64,000 nt of DNA from Intestinimonas massiliensis (ex Afouda et al. 2020) (GTDB taxonomy: Bacteria > Bacillota > Clostridia > Oscillospirales > Oscillospiraceae): the NCBI RefSeq assembly GCF_001244995.1, contig NZ_LN869528.1:384773-448772 (forward strand), given 5' to 3'. Every line of letters starts with the position of its first letter. Within the stretch, counting starts at the first letter, position 1. This document shows positions 45,878 to 53,863 of this stretch, piece by piece. A program made the position numbers and the translations under genes. A model generated the notes under the pieces. The model did no database searches. It saw only the letters and a list, made by a program, of their open reading frames with translations, and was not told the DNA's origin.

Positions 45878-46330
45878 TCAGTCAACGTTCTCTTTGCCTG
45901 CCTTCTCTTGCAAGAGAAAGTAGGACATCGCCGCCTCATAGCCGTAGAGGCCCAAGCCGCAGATCTGCCCCACACAGGCGGGGGCGGTCACCGAGGTGTG
46001 GCGGAATTCCTCCCGCTGGTGGACATTGGAGATGTGGACCTCGACGCAGGGCACCCGCACCGCCTTGAGGGCGTCCAGAAGGGCGTAGCTATAGTGGGTA
46101 AAGGCGCCGGGGTTCATGACGATGGCGTCGTAGACCCCCTGGGCGGCGTGGATGGCGTCGATGATGGCGCCCTCGTGGTTGGACTGGAAGCAGTCGGCGG
46201 CGGCGCCGTGGGCGGCAGCGAAGTCCTTGAGCCGCCGGCACAAGGACTCGTAGTTCTCCCGGCCGTAGATCCCCGGCTCACGCTGGCCCAGCAGGTTCAG
46301 GTTGGGCCCATTGATGATGAGGAATTTCAT
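45878..46330 (-). CDS. aroQ: Type II 3-dehydroquinate dehydratase
   Basis: The 150-residue product carries the dodecameric type II signature [17 protein letters not shown]. The catalytic Tyr loop is followed by [26 protein letters not shown] (Asn and His) and [15 protein letters not shown]. It converts 3-dehydroquinate to 3-dehydroshikimate. ATG 46330 overlaps the aroK stop. Confidence 0.96.
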   Translation of the reverse strand: MKFLIINGPNLNLLGQREPGIYGRENYESLCRRLKDFAAAHGAAADCFQSNHEGAIIDAIHAAQGVYDAIVMNPGAFTHYSYALLDALKAVRVPCVEVHISNVHQREEFRHTSVTAPACVGQICGLGLYGYEAAMSYFLLQEKAGKENVD

Positions 46331-46821
46331 ATGTCCAGCACCTCCAAAATCGTTTGCACCGTGGTCTCCGGGTCGGAAAAGTTGGTGACGGTGTGATGGG
46401 CGGCCGCCCGGTACACCGGCTCCCGCTGGCGAAAGCGCGCCAGAAAAGCCGCCCGGCCGTCCTGGGCCAGGGGCCGGCCCGCCATGGATTCGGCGTCATA
46501 GGTCTCCCCCGGGTCCCGGGCCAGGAAGATCACCGTCCCCGTCTCCCGCAGAGGGTCCATGGCGGCAGGGCGCAGGGGCAGTCCTCCGCCGCAGGCGACG
46601 ATCAGTCCCTCCCGCCGGGCCAGCTCCCCCGCCGCCTCCACCTCCCGGGCGCGGAAATAGTCCTCCCCGCTCTGGGCAAAGATGTCCGGGATGGAGCGGC
46701 CCTCCCGCTCCACGATGAGGGCGTCGGTATCCACCAGCTCCCGCCCCAGGCGCCGGGCCAGCAGGCGGCCGCAGGTGGTCTTGCCGCAGCCCATCATGCC
46801 AATGAGTATGATGTTTTTCAT
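46327..46821 (-). CDS. aroK: Shikimate kinase
   Basis: The 164-residue P-loop kinase has Walker [17 protein letters not shown] at residue 7, LVDTD (shikimate Asp), [15 protein letters not shown], and the LID Arg region AGRPLA. It phosphorylates shikimate. ATG 46821 is 2 bases after the pheA stop. The open frame continues upstream in the pheA region but has no role. Confidence 0.95.
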   Translation of the reverse strand: MKNIILIGMMGCGKTTCGRLLARRLGRELVDTDALIVEREGRSIPDIFAQSGEDYFRAREVEAAGELARREGLIVACGGGLPLRPAAMDPLRETGTVIFLARDPGETYDAESMAGRPLAQDGRAAFLARFRQREPVYRAAAHHTVTNFSDPETTVQTILEVLDI

Positions 46822-46822
46822 A

Positions 46823-47977
46823 TCAGCCTCCGCACGTCCGGTAGTTGCCCAGGACCCGGAGGCTCTCAGCGGTCTGGGAAAGCTCCCGGAGCACCCCATC
46901 CATGGCCGGATCGGCCAGGTCGCCGGTGAAATCCACAAAGAACAGGTACTCCCAGCTCCGGCCCACAATGGGGCGGGACTCCAGCTTCATCATGTTCAGA
47001 CCGTTGACGGCGAAGAGGGTCATGATCTCGTGGAGCGCACCGCTGCGGTGGGGCAGGACAAACAGGGCGCTGACCTTGTCGCTGCCCGACCGGCGCTCCA
47101 TCACCGGCGAGACCACCACAAAGCGGGTGTAGTTGCTCTCGCTGAGGCTGATGTGCTCGGCCAGGATCTCCAGGCCGTAGAGGGCGGCCGCCCGCCGGGA
47201 GCAGATGGCGGCCTTCGTCACGTCGCCGCTGCCGGCCACGTACCTGCCCGCCTCGGCGGTGTTGAGCCGTGCGATGCCCTTCCAGGCCGGGTGGGCCTTC
47301 AGAAAATCCGCGCACTGACGCAGGCCCTGCTCGTGGGAGTAGACCTCCCGGACGGTGTCCAGGGTGGCCCCTTTGGGGGCCAGCAGGCAGTGCTCCACCT
47401 TGACCACCTGCTCCCCCACGATATAGTGGCCGTACTTGGCCAGCAGGTCGTAGACCTGACTGATGGAGCCGGTGGAGCTGTTCTCGATGGGCACCACGCC
47501 GTAGTCCGCCCGGCCCTCCCTGAGGGCCAGAAAGACCTCCTCCCAGGTCTCCGCCGCCTGCCGGGGGCGCTCCTCCCCGAAGAAGAGGGCGGTGGCCTCC
47601 TCGGCGTAGGCGCCGGGCACCCCCTGATAGAGCACCCTGGGCTGTGTCAGGGGCGGCCGTGCCCCGGCCAGGGCGGCGCGGATACGGGCGTAGCCCTCGT
47701 CCCCCGCCTCGGTCACCAGCTTACGCTGCTGCCGCCGGGAGAGGCCCAGGATGGTCTCGTACAGGGCGGTGACGTCGGCCTTGGCCGCTTGTCCCTCGGC
47801 CAGCGCCGCCTTCCGGGCCAGTACGTCCTTCTCCCGGGCGGCGTCCAGCACCGGGAGGCCGTGGGCCTGCTTATAGGCCCCCACCCGGCCCGTCACCTCC
47901 ATCCGGCGGAGAAACAGGCGGGTCAACTCTCCGTCGATGGCGTCGATCTCTCTGCGGTACGCTTCCAGTTCCGTCAT
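46823..47977 (-). CDS. pheA: Bifunctional chorismate mutase/prephenate dehydratase
   Basis: The 384-residue fusion starts with an AroQ-type chorismate mutase (about residues 1-90, LEAYRREIDAIDGELTRLFLRRM). The prephenate dehydratase domain (about 110-290) has YQGVPGAYAEEA, GVVPIENSSTGSI and the catalytic Thr motif ESNYTRFVVV. A C-terminal ACT domain holds the Phe-binding GALHEIMTLFAVNGLNMMKLESRP. Phenylalanine feedback is therefore expected. It lies between aroC and aroK; no tyrA is in the window. Confidence 0.96.
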   Translation of the reverse strand: MTELEAYRREIDAIDGELTRLFLRRMEVTGRVGAYKQAHGLPVLDAAREKDVLARKAALAEGQAAKADVTALYETILGLSRRQQRKLVTEAGDEGYARIRAALAGARPPLTQPRVLYQGVPGAYAEEATALFFGEERPRQAAETWEEVFLALREGRADYGVVPIENSSTGSISQVYDLLAKYGHYIVGEQVVKVEHCLLAPKGATLDTVREVYSHEQGLRQCADFLKAHPAWKGIARLNTAEAGRYVAGSGDVTKAAICSRRAAALYGLEILAEHISLSESNYTRFVVVSPVMERRSGSDKVSALFVLPHRSGALHEIMTLFAVNGLNMMKLESRPIVGRSWEYLFFVDFTGDLADPAMDGVLRELSQTAESLRVLGNYRTCGG

Positions 47978-47986
47978 ACCGTCACC

Positions 47987-48964
47987 TCACAGGTCCAGCA
48001 GTGCGCAGCTCGCCAGGGCGGCGGCCGCCTCGATGACCACCACCGCCCGGGGCACGATGCAGGGGTCGTGCCGGCCGTGGATAGACAGCCTGGCGTCACA
48101 GCCCCGCTCTAGGTCCACGGTGTCCTGCTCCAGAGAAATGGAGGGAGTGGGCCGGATACAGACCTCGAACTCCACCGGCATCCCGTTGGTGATGCCGCCA
48201 TTGACCCCGCCGGAGCGGTTGGTCCGGGTCCGGACGGTCTCTCCCTCCATATAGAAGGGATCGTTGGCCTGGCTGCCCCGGAGGGCGGCGAAGCCGAAGC
48301 CTGCGCCGAAGGCCACCGCCTTGACGGCGGGGACGGCATACAGGTATTGGGCGAACAGGCCCTCCACGTTACACCCGAAGTCGGGGCTCCCCAGCCCGGC
48401 GGGCAGGCCGGTGACGGTACAGCGGATGCACCCCCCCACCGAGTCCCCGTCGGCCTTGGCGGCCAGGACGGCCTGCTCCATCTGCTCCGGGGTGGGGTCG
48501 GGAATGCCCGCCACGTTGGAGACGGCGGCGGCGACCGCCACCCCCCACTCCCGCAGGATCAGCTTAGCCACCGCCCCGGCGAACACCAGGGGGGCGGTGA
48601 GCCGGCCGGAGAAGTGGCCGCCGCCCCGGTAGTCGTTGTGGCCGCCGTAGCGGACGCCGCCGCTGTAGTCGGCGTGGCCCGGCCGGGGCAGCGCCTTGAG
48701 CTGGGCGTAGTCCCCGCTGCGGGTGTCGGTGTTTGAGATGACGGCACACAGGGGGGTGCCGGTGGTCTTTCCCTCAAAGACGCCGGAGAGGATCTGGACC
48801 TCGTCGGCCTCCTTCCGGGCGGTGGACATGGCGCTCCCGCCCGGAGCCCGGCGGGCCATCTCGGCCCGGATGAAGTCCCAGTCCAACGCCACGCCGGAGG
48901 GCGCCCCCTCCAGGGTGACGCCGATGGCGGGGCCGTGGGACTCTCCGAAGATGATGTGTCGCAT
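47987..48964 (-). CDS. aroC: Chorismate synthase
   Basis: The 325-residue product begins RHIIFGESHGPAIGV, the first conserved block, so it lacks the 8-10 residues that normally precede it. The family usually has 350-390 residues, so it is a compact form. Later motifs are GGHNDYRGGGHFSGRLT (FMN/EPSP loop), TNRSGGVNGGITNGMP and HDPCIVPRAVVV. It makes chorismate from EPSP with reduced FMN. ATG 48964 follows the aroA stop by 5 bases. Confidence 0.95.
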   Translation of the reverse strand: MRHIIFGESHGPAIGVTLEGAPSGVALDWDFIRAEMARRAPGGSAMSTARKEADEVQILSGVFEGKTTGTPLCAVISNTDTRSGDYAQLKALPRPGHADYSGGVRYGGHNDYRGGGHFSGRLTAPLVFAGAVAKLILREWGVAVAAAVSNVAGIPDPTPEQMEQAVLAAKADGDSVGGCIRCTVTGLPAGLGSPDFGCNVEGLFAQYLYAVPAVKAVAFGAGFGFAALRGSQANDPFYMEGETVRTRTNRSGGVNGGITNGMPVEFEVCIRPTPSISLEQDTVDLERGCDARLSIHGRHDPCIVPRAVVVIEAAAALASCALLDL

Positions 48965-48969
48965 AGTGT

Positions 48970-50142
48970 TCAGCTCCTCTGTATCTGTCCGCCCAGGCGC
49001 TCGTAGTCCTCCCAGAAGTCGGGGTAGGACTTGGCCACGCACTCCGCCCCGGTGATGGTGACGGGGGCGGCGCAGCGGGTGGCCGCGACAGCGGCCATCA
49101 TGGCGATGCGGTGGTCGTTGTGGCTGTCCACCGTCACGCCCCCGGCCAGGCCCTCCGGCTGTCCGGTGATGGTCAGGCGGTCCGCCCCCTCAACCACGTC
49201 GGCCCCCAGGGCGGTGAGCACCTGGGTGACGGCGGTCAGCCGGTCGCTCTCCTTGATGCGCAGCCGGGCGGCGTTGACGATCCGGGTGATCCCCTGCCGC
49301 AGGGCGGCGTGGGCCGCCAGAGGCGGGACCAGGTCGGGGCACTGGGATACGTCCAGCTCCGCCTCGCCGGGACTGCACAATTGCATATGGTAGGGCACGA
49401 TGCACCGGTCCCCCTGGGCGGAGCGGGGGTTGAGCCCCAGAATCTCCACCTGACCGCCCAGACCGTTGGCGGCGTAATAGAAGGCGGCCTGGGAGTAGTC
49501 GCTCTCCACCGCGGCGCGGCAGGGGCGGTAGGTCTGCCCGCCGGGGACCCGTAGGGTCCGCCCGTCGGGGCACTCCGCCCGGATGCCGAAGCGCTCCAGG
49601 GCCTCCAGGGTCATGTCCACGTAGCCCCGGGACTCCAGCGGAGTGGTCAGCGTGATCCGGGAGTCCCCCTCCAGCAGGGGCAGGGCATAGAGCAGGCCGG
49701 TGACAAACTGGGAGGATACGTCCCCGGGCAGGGCAAAGGTCCCCGGCGTGAGCCTCCCTTGGACGGTAAGGACTCCGTCCTCCTGCCGGTAAGCGATCCC
49801 CTTCTCGTCAAAGAGATCGAAGTAGGGCTTCTGGGGCCGCGCCATGAGCCGCCCCCGGCCGGTGAAGCGCCCGCCGCCCCGCAGGGCCAGGGCCACCGGG
49901 ATCAGAAAGCGCAGTGTGGAGCCCGACTCGCCGCAGTCCAGGACGGGCAGGTCCTCCCCCGGCGCTTTCAGCGCGGCCATGCAGCGGCGGGTGGCCTGGA
50001 TGTCCTGGGAGTCCGCCAGATGTTCGATCCGGCTCTCCCCGTCCGCCAGGGCGGCGGCGATGAGCAGCCGGTGGGCCTGGGACTTGGAGGGGGGCGGCGT
50101 GATGGCCCCCCTCAGCAGGCCGGGGGTGATGGTCACATTCAT
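48970..50142 (-). CDS. aroA: 3-phosphoshikimate 1-carboxyvinyltransferase (EPSP synthase)
   Basis: The 390-residue product is slightly shorter than the usual 425-430. PPPSKSQAHRLLIAAAL is the shikimate-phosphate Lys/Ser/Arg block, GESGSTLRFLIPVAL the PEP loop, and GDVSSQFVTGLLYALPLL and SHNDHRIAMMAAVAA the later motifs. ATG 50142 overlaps the aroB stop. An upstream extension of the frame overlaps aroB and is a shadow. Confidence 0.95.
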   Translation of the reverse strand: MNVTITPGLLRGAITPPPSKSQAHRLLIAAALADGESRIEHLADSQDIQATRRCMAALKAPGEDLPVLDCGESGSTLRFLIPVALALRGGGRFTGRGRLMARPQKPYFDLFDEKGIAYRQEDGVLTVQGRLTPGTFALPGDVSSQFVTGLLYALPLLEGDSRITLTTPLESRGYVDMTLEALERFGIRAECPDGRTLRVPGGQTYRPCRAAVESDYSQAAFYYAANGLGGQVEILGLNPRSAQGDRCIVPYHMQLCSPGEAELDVSQCPDLVPPLAAHAALRQGITRIVNAARLRIKESDRLTAVTQVLTALGADVVEGADRLTITGQPEGLAGGVTVDSHNDHRIAMMAAVAATRCAAPVTITGAECVAKSYPDFWEDYERLGGQIQRS

Positions 50143-51215
50143 TCCGCGCAGCCCTCCAGCAGTCCCAGCAGCTCCCGCTTGGACATCCGGTGCAGGACGG
50201 CCCTGCCCAGGTCCTCCAGAAGGACAAGGGTGATCTGTTCTCCCGTCCCCTTCTTGTCCAGGCCGACGGCGGCGGCGTAGTCGGCCTGGGTACAGGGAAT
50301 TCGGGTCGGCAGGCCGAAGGCGGAGACCAGGGCCTCGACGCGCTCCGGCACCCCCGCCGGGGTCACCCCCAGCGCCGCTCCCAGCCGGGCGGCCAGGCAC
50401 ATGCCCGCCGCCACGGCCTGGCCGTGGGTCCAGGTCTCATAGTGTCCCGCCTTCTCATAGGCGTGGCCCAGAGTGTGGCCGAAGTTGAGCACCATCCGCT
50501 CGCCGGTGTCCCGCTCGTCCTTCTCCACCACCGCCCGCTTCAAATCACAGCAGGTATACAGGACCGATTCGATGTTCTCCATCACCGCCCGGCGGCTGGG
50601 CGTCTTCTCCAGGGCCCGAAAGAAGGCGGCGTCCCGGATGCAGCCATATTTGATGACCTCGGCCATGCCGTCGGAGAAGGTCTTGTCCTCCAGCGTGTCC
50701 AACACCTCCGGGTCCATGACCACCAGGCGCGGCTGCCAGAAGGCCCCGGCCAGATTCTTGCCGGCGGGCAGGTCGATGGCCACCTTGCCCCCCACGGAGG
50801 AGTCCACCTGGGCCAGCAGGGTGGTAGGGACCTGCACAAAGTCTACCCCCCGCAGGATGGTGGCGGCGGCAAAGCCCGCCAGGTCGCCCACCACGCCGCC
50901 GCCCAGGGCCACCACGGCGTCGGTGCGGGTGAGGCCCATCTCCATAAAGGAGTCGTAGAGCACCCCCAGGTTGTGCAGGCTCTTGGTCTGCTCCCCGGCG
51001 GGCAGGGAGATTACCGAGGCGGTGTACCCCCTGGCCCAGAGGCTCTGGAGCAGCCGATGGGCATACAGGCCCCCCACGGTGTCGTCGGTGACCACTGCCA
51101 GGCGAGTGGCCCTGGGCAGCACATGCTGGCACAGCTTGCCCGTGTCGTCCAGCCGTCCGGGGGCGATGTGGATGTCATAGGAGCGATCTCCCAGGGAAAC
51201 AGGCAGCAATTTCAT
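50139..51215 (-). CDS. aroB: 3-dehydroquinate synthase
   Basis: The 358-residue product has GGGVVGDLAGFAAATILRGVDFVQVPTTLLAQVDSSVGGK, the NAD/metal core of DHQ synthase. It also has LNFGHTLGHAYE with the zinc His residues and HGQAVAAGM. It cyclises DAHP to 3-dehydroquinate. ATG 51215 lies 38 bases after the DAHP synthase stop. Confidence 0.96.
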   Translation of the reverse strand: MKLLPVSLGDRSYDIHIAPGRLDDTGKLCQHVLPRATRLAVVTDDTVGGLYAHRLLQSLWARGYTASVISLPAGEQTKSLHNLGVLYDSFMEMGLTRTDAVVALGGGVVGDLAGFAAATILRGVDFVQVPTTLLAQVDSSVGGKVAIDLPAGKNLAGAFWQPRLVVMDPEVLDTLEDKTFSDGMAEVIKYGCIRDAAFFRALEKTPSRRAVMENIESVLYTCCDLKRAVVEKDERDTGERMVLNFGHTLGHAYEKAGHYETWTHGQAVAAGMCLAARLGAALGVTPAGVPERVEALVSAFGLPTRIPCTQADYAAAVGLDKKGTGEQITLVLLEDLGRAVLHRMSKRELLGLLEGCAE

Positions 51216-51253
51216 TTCTGCGCACCAGCCTTTCCGGCGAGTTTGGGCCCGGC

Positions 51254-52273
51254 TTACAGCACCAGGCTCTTGCCCATCATGGGTACCATGGTCTTGACTT
51301 TTTTCATCAGCGCGTCAAACTTCTCCGGCGTCAGGGACTGCTGTCCGTCGCACTTGGCGTGGGGCGGGTCGTTGTGGACCTCGACAATCAGTCCGTCGGC
51401 CCCGGCGGCGATGGCCGCCATGGCCAGGGGCTCCACCATCCAGTACATGCCGGCGGCATGGGAGGGGTCCACGATGACGGGTAGGTGGCTCATCTTCTTC
51501 ACCGCCGGAATGGCCGACACGTCCAGGGTGTTGCGGGTGTAAGTCTCGAAGGTGCGGATGCCCCGTTCACAGAGAATGACGTTCTCGTTGCCCTCCGACA
51601 TGATGTACTCGGCGGACATGATCCACTCCTCGTAGCTGTTGGACAGGCCCCGCTTGAGGAGAATGGGCTTGGACATCCTGCCCACCTCCTTGAGCAGCTC
51701 GAAGTTCTGCATGTTCCGGGCGCCCACCTGGACCACGTCCACCTCCCGCTCGAACAGGTCGGCCATGCGGGGGTCCATGATCTCGGTGACGATGGGCAGA
51801 CCGGTGGCCTGGCGGGCCTCCATCAGCAGGTCCAGGCCGGGGGTGCCCATGCCCTGGAAGGAGTAGGGGGAGGTGCGGGGCTTGAAAGCGCCGCCCCGCA
51901 GCAGGGCCGCGCCGGAGCGCTTCACGTCCTTGGCGACCTCCACGATCTGCTCCTCCGACTCCACAGAGCAGGGGCCGGCGATGACCGAGAAGCTGCCGCC
52001 GCCGATCCGGGCCTTGCCCACCTCCACCACGGTGTCCTCGGGGTGGAACTTGCGGTTGGCCTTCTTGTAGGGCTCCTGGACCCGCATCACCCGCTCCACA
52101 TGGGGATTGATGCTGATTTTGTCCATGTCCACGGCGGTGGTGTCTCCCACCAGGCCCAGGATGGTGCAGCCCACGCCGTTGGTGACGCCCACCTCCAGGC
52201 CCTGGGCCTTGAACTGTTCGGCCAGGGCGGCGATGTCCTCCTGCCGGGTACCGGGTCTCATAACGACTACCAT
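51254..52273 (-). CDS. aroF: 3-deoxy-7-phosphoheptulonate (DAHP) synthase, type I-beta with regulatory N-domain
   Basis: The 339-residue product has an N-terminal ferredoxin-like regulatory domain (about residues 1-68) seen in feedback-sensitive I-beta enzymes. The barrel follows with VIAGPCSVESEEQI, GGAFKPRTSPYSFQG, LLKRGLSN, CERGIRTFETYTRNTLD and VIVDPSHAAG. It commits PEP and erythrose-4-phosphate to aromatic synthesis. AAAGGGAG precedes ATG 52273. It is the first enzyme gene of the operon and directly follows the attenuator. Confidence 0.96.
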   Translation of the reverse strand: MVVVMRPGTRQEDIAALAEQFKAQGLEVGVTNGVGCTILGLVGDTTAVDMDKISINPHVERVMRVQEPYKKANRKFHPEDTVVEVGKARIGGGSFSVIAGPCSVESEEQIVEVAKDVKRSGAALLRGGAFKPRTSPYSFQGMGTPGLDLLMEARQATGLPIVTEIMDPRMADLFEREVDVVQVGARNMQNFELLKEVGRMSKPILLKRGLSNSYEEWIMSAEYIMSEGNENVILCERGIRTFETYTRNTLDVSAIPAVKKMSHLPVIVDPSHAAGMYWMVEPLAMAAIAAGADGLIVEVHNDPPHAKCDGQQSLTPEKFDALMKKVKTMVPMMGKSLVL

Positions 52274-52310
52274 AACTGTTGACTCCCTTTCCGCAATGGG
52301 CGCGGAACAG

Positions 52311-52351
52311 ATATAAAAAATGCGCCCATTGACGATAAAATCAATGAGCGC
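52311..52351 (-). terminator. Attenuator terminator upstream of aroF
   Basis: On the minus strand GCGCTCATTGA pairs with TCAATGGGCGC (11 bp, one G-U) around an 8-base loop and is followed by ATTTTTTATAT. It lies 43 bases after the leader-peptide stop and 38 bases before the aroF start, so it controls read-through into the operon. Confidence 0.88.
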
Positions 52352-52395
52352 AGCTCAAAACATGCCCATGGGCCCCCTTGCGGGGCCCGCCCATT
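52343..52395 (-). promoter_or_regulatory. Antiterminator pairing and inner hairpin in the aro leader RNA
   Basis: AATGGGCG, overlapping the leader-peptide stop (52388-52395), can pair with CGCTCATT (52343-52350) of the terminator 5' arm. Seven of eight pairs are Watson-Crick, enclosing a 7-bp GGGCCCC/GGGGCCC hairpin (52370-52388). A ribosome at the leader stop would block this pairing and allow the terminator; a ribosome stalled at aromatic codons would leave it free. Confidence 0.7.
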
Positions 52396-52505
52396 CACTT
52401 TATCCCGCTGTATTTCTCCACGCCAAAAAAGCCGGCGCCCATAAATCGAGCCCAGCCAAAATAGGGAAAGCAGCGGGATGCAGTTGTGAGGAGATCGTAT
52501 CGCAT
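52395..52505 (-). CDS. Aromatic-rich leader peptide of the aro operon
   Basis: A 36-residue frame starts at ATG 52505 behind GTGAGG and ends in TGA. Nine residues are aromatic: five Phe, three Tyr and one Trp, concentrated in CFPYFGWARF and FFGVEKY. Being upstream of a terminator and the DAHP synthase gene, it fits a ribosome-mediated sensor of charged tRNA-Phe, tRNA-Tyr and tRNA-Trp. I know of no named homologue. Confidence 0.8.
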   Translation of the reverse strand: MRYDLLTTASRCFPYFGWARFMGAGFFGVEKYSGIK

Positions 52506-52536
52506 ACTGGCAGCCTCACTTTGAATGGTTAAGGGC

Positions 52537-52565
52537 ATTGTACACCCAACCGGCGGAAAAGGCAA
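52537..52565 (-). promoter_or_regulatory. Promoter of the aro operon
   Basis: TTGCCT-N17-TACAAT on the minus strand, with the -10 about 32 bases upstream of the leader-peptide ATG. Confidence 0.7.
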
Positions 52566-52582
52566 GGGGAAATTTTAATGCG

Positions 52583-52611
52583 TTGAAGCGGAAAAGAAAA
52601 GGTAGTATAAT
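52583..52611 (+). promoter_or_regulatory. Promoter of the 52636 membrane-protein gene
   Basis: TTGAAG-N17-TATAAT, 25 bases before ATG 52636; it is divergent from and next to the aro promoter. Confidence 0.6.
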
Positions 52612-52635
52612 GGGGGCCACAAGGGGGGCTGCGAG

Positions 52636-53652
52636 ATGGGAGCCAAGAGACGTACCGTCAGTGCGTGGATCTGCCGTGTCCTGCACACACTGTTCATGGG
52701 TCTGGCACTTCTGGCGGCCGGACTGTTCGTCCTGCGGCTGCTGCTGGTGGACCCGCTGGCGCGGGGGATCGGCTACAAAACACCCAAGACGCGGGAGCTG
52801 CTGCCTCCCGAGCCCATCGACGCGGTCATGGAGCGGGAGGGGCAGATCTATGTGCTGTACGGCGGCACCGCGGTGGTAGACGTGTACGACTCCGCCGGGC
52901 AGTTTTTGTGGGCGGTGTCTGTCCCCTACCACGACCACAACGAGGACGCCAAAATGAAGGTGGAGGGCGGGAGTTTGTTTCTCTATCAGGTCAGGCACCA
53001 GGTCTATGAGTATCGCTGCACGGACGGTCGGTTTCTGGGCAGCTTCGACCAGGAGGCGGAGGCGGAGCGGTTCCCGGGCGGCGGCTATCAGACCCGCCCC
53101 GTACAGGACGGGGAGGCGACGGCTGGGACGCTATACTTCAAGCATCTGCAAGTGCTGCGTGGGGACACGTCGGGGGGCTTTGTCCCAGTCATCTCTCACA
53201 GTCGCTGGTGGGAGCTCCTGTACTTCCACAATATCTGGCTGCTGGGGTTCTCCTCCGGCGTGGCCCTCTTCCTTCTGGAGCACATCCGCCTGCCCAAGCT
53301 GGCGCTGAAACAGGCCCGGCAGGAGCGGGGAGCGGAGGAGAAGATCTACCCCAAGAGCCAGGGGGCAAGGGCCTTCCTCAAGCACGCCCGGATCACTGTG
53401 GCCGTGGACCTCGCCTATCTGGCGGTCAACCTGACGGCGGTATTGGGGTTCCACTCAGCCAGCCTCTCCATCGGCATCATGCCGGTGGCGCTCTGGTTCA
53501 TCGGCTCCAACATCGTGGTGGGAAACAGGGTGGAAAAGCAGCACCTCTGGGGAACGGATGCCCTCCTGGTCCAGAAGTGGACGGGGTATCTCTGGGCGTC
53601 CTTTATCGCGGCCTTTGTCTCGGTGATGGCGGGCAGCCTGCTGATACACTAG
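52636..53652 (+). CDS. Membrane protein of unknown function
   Basis: The 338-residue product has an N-terminal membrane helix (about residues 18-38, LFMGLALLAAGLFVLRLLLV). An extracytoplasmic domain of about 155 residues follows, with beta-propeller-like strands (REGQIYVLYGGTAVVDVYDSAGQFLWAVSVP). Three or four more helices (about 200-335) complete it. The VYDSAGQFLW pattern resembles a single PQQ- or NHL-like blade. I do not recognise a family. It is transcribed away from the aro operon from its own promoter. Confidence 0.75.
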   Translation: MGAKRRTVSAWICRVLHTLFMGLALLAAGLFVLRLLLVDPLARGIGYKTPKTRELLPPEPIDAVMEREGQIYVLYGGTAVVDVYDSAGQFLWAVSVPYHDHNEDAKMKVEGGSLFLYQVRHQVYEYRCTDGRFLGSFDQEAEAERFPGGGYQTRPVQDGEATAGTLYFKHLQVLRGDTSGGFVPVISHSRWWELLYFHNIWLLGFSSGVALFLLEHIRLPKLALKQARQERGAEEKIYPKSQGARAFLKHARITVAVDLAYLAVNLTAVLGFHSASLSIGIMPVALWFIGSNIVVGNRVEKQHLWGTDALLVQKWTGYLWASFIAAFVSVMAGSLLIH

Positions 53653-53789
53653 CTGCACTCAGGCGGGTCTCCGGAGGCCTCCTCCACCTTTGTATAGAGG
53701 AGGACCGCCCCCAGCACCCCCAGGAAGAGCACCGCCCGGGGGTCAATCTTTCGTTCCGTCTTGCCTTCCATCCTGATTTTCATGGGCAT
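53649..53789 (-). CDS. Small single-span protein
   Basis: A 46-residue frame starts at ATG 53789 behind AAAGAGGG. It is basic at the N-terminus (KIRMEGKTERKIDP), has one hydrophobic helix (AVLFLGVLGAVLLY), and then an acidic tail. A longer version starting at 53867 overlaps the fakA stop. Its coding status is uncertain. It lies downstream of fakA in the same direction. Confidence 0.45.
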   Translation of the reverse strand: MPMKIRMEGKTERKIDPRAVLFLGVLGAVLLYTKVEEASGDPPECS

Positions 53790-53863
53790 TCGGCCCTCTT
53801 TCCCTGTGGGTTCCTGGACCGCAAAAGCGGGGGCGGCCGCGGCCGCCCCCGTCTGTTCCGCGC

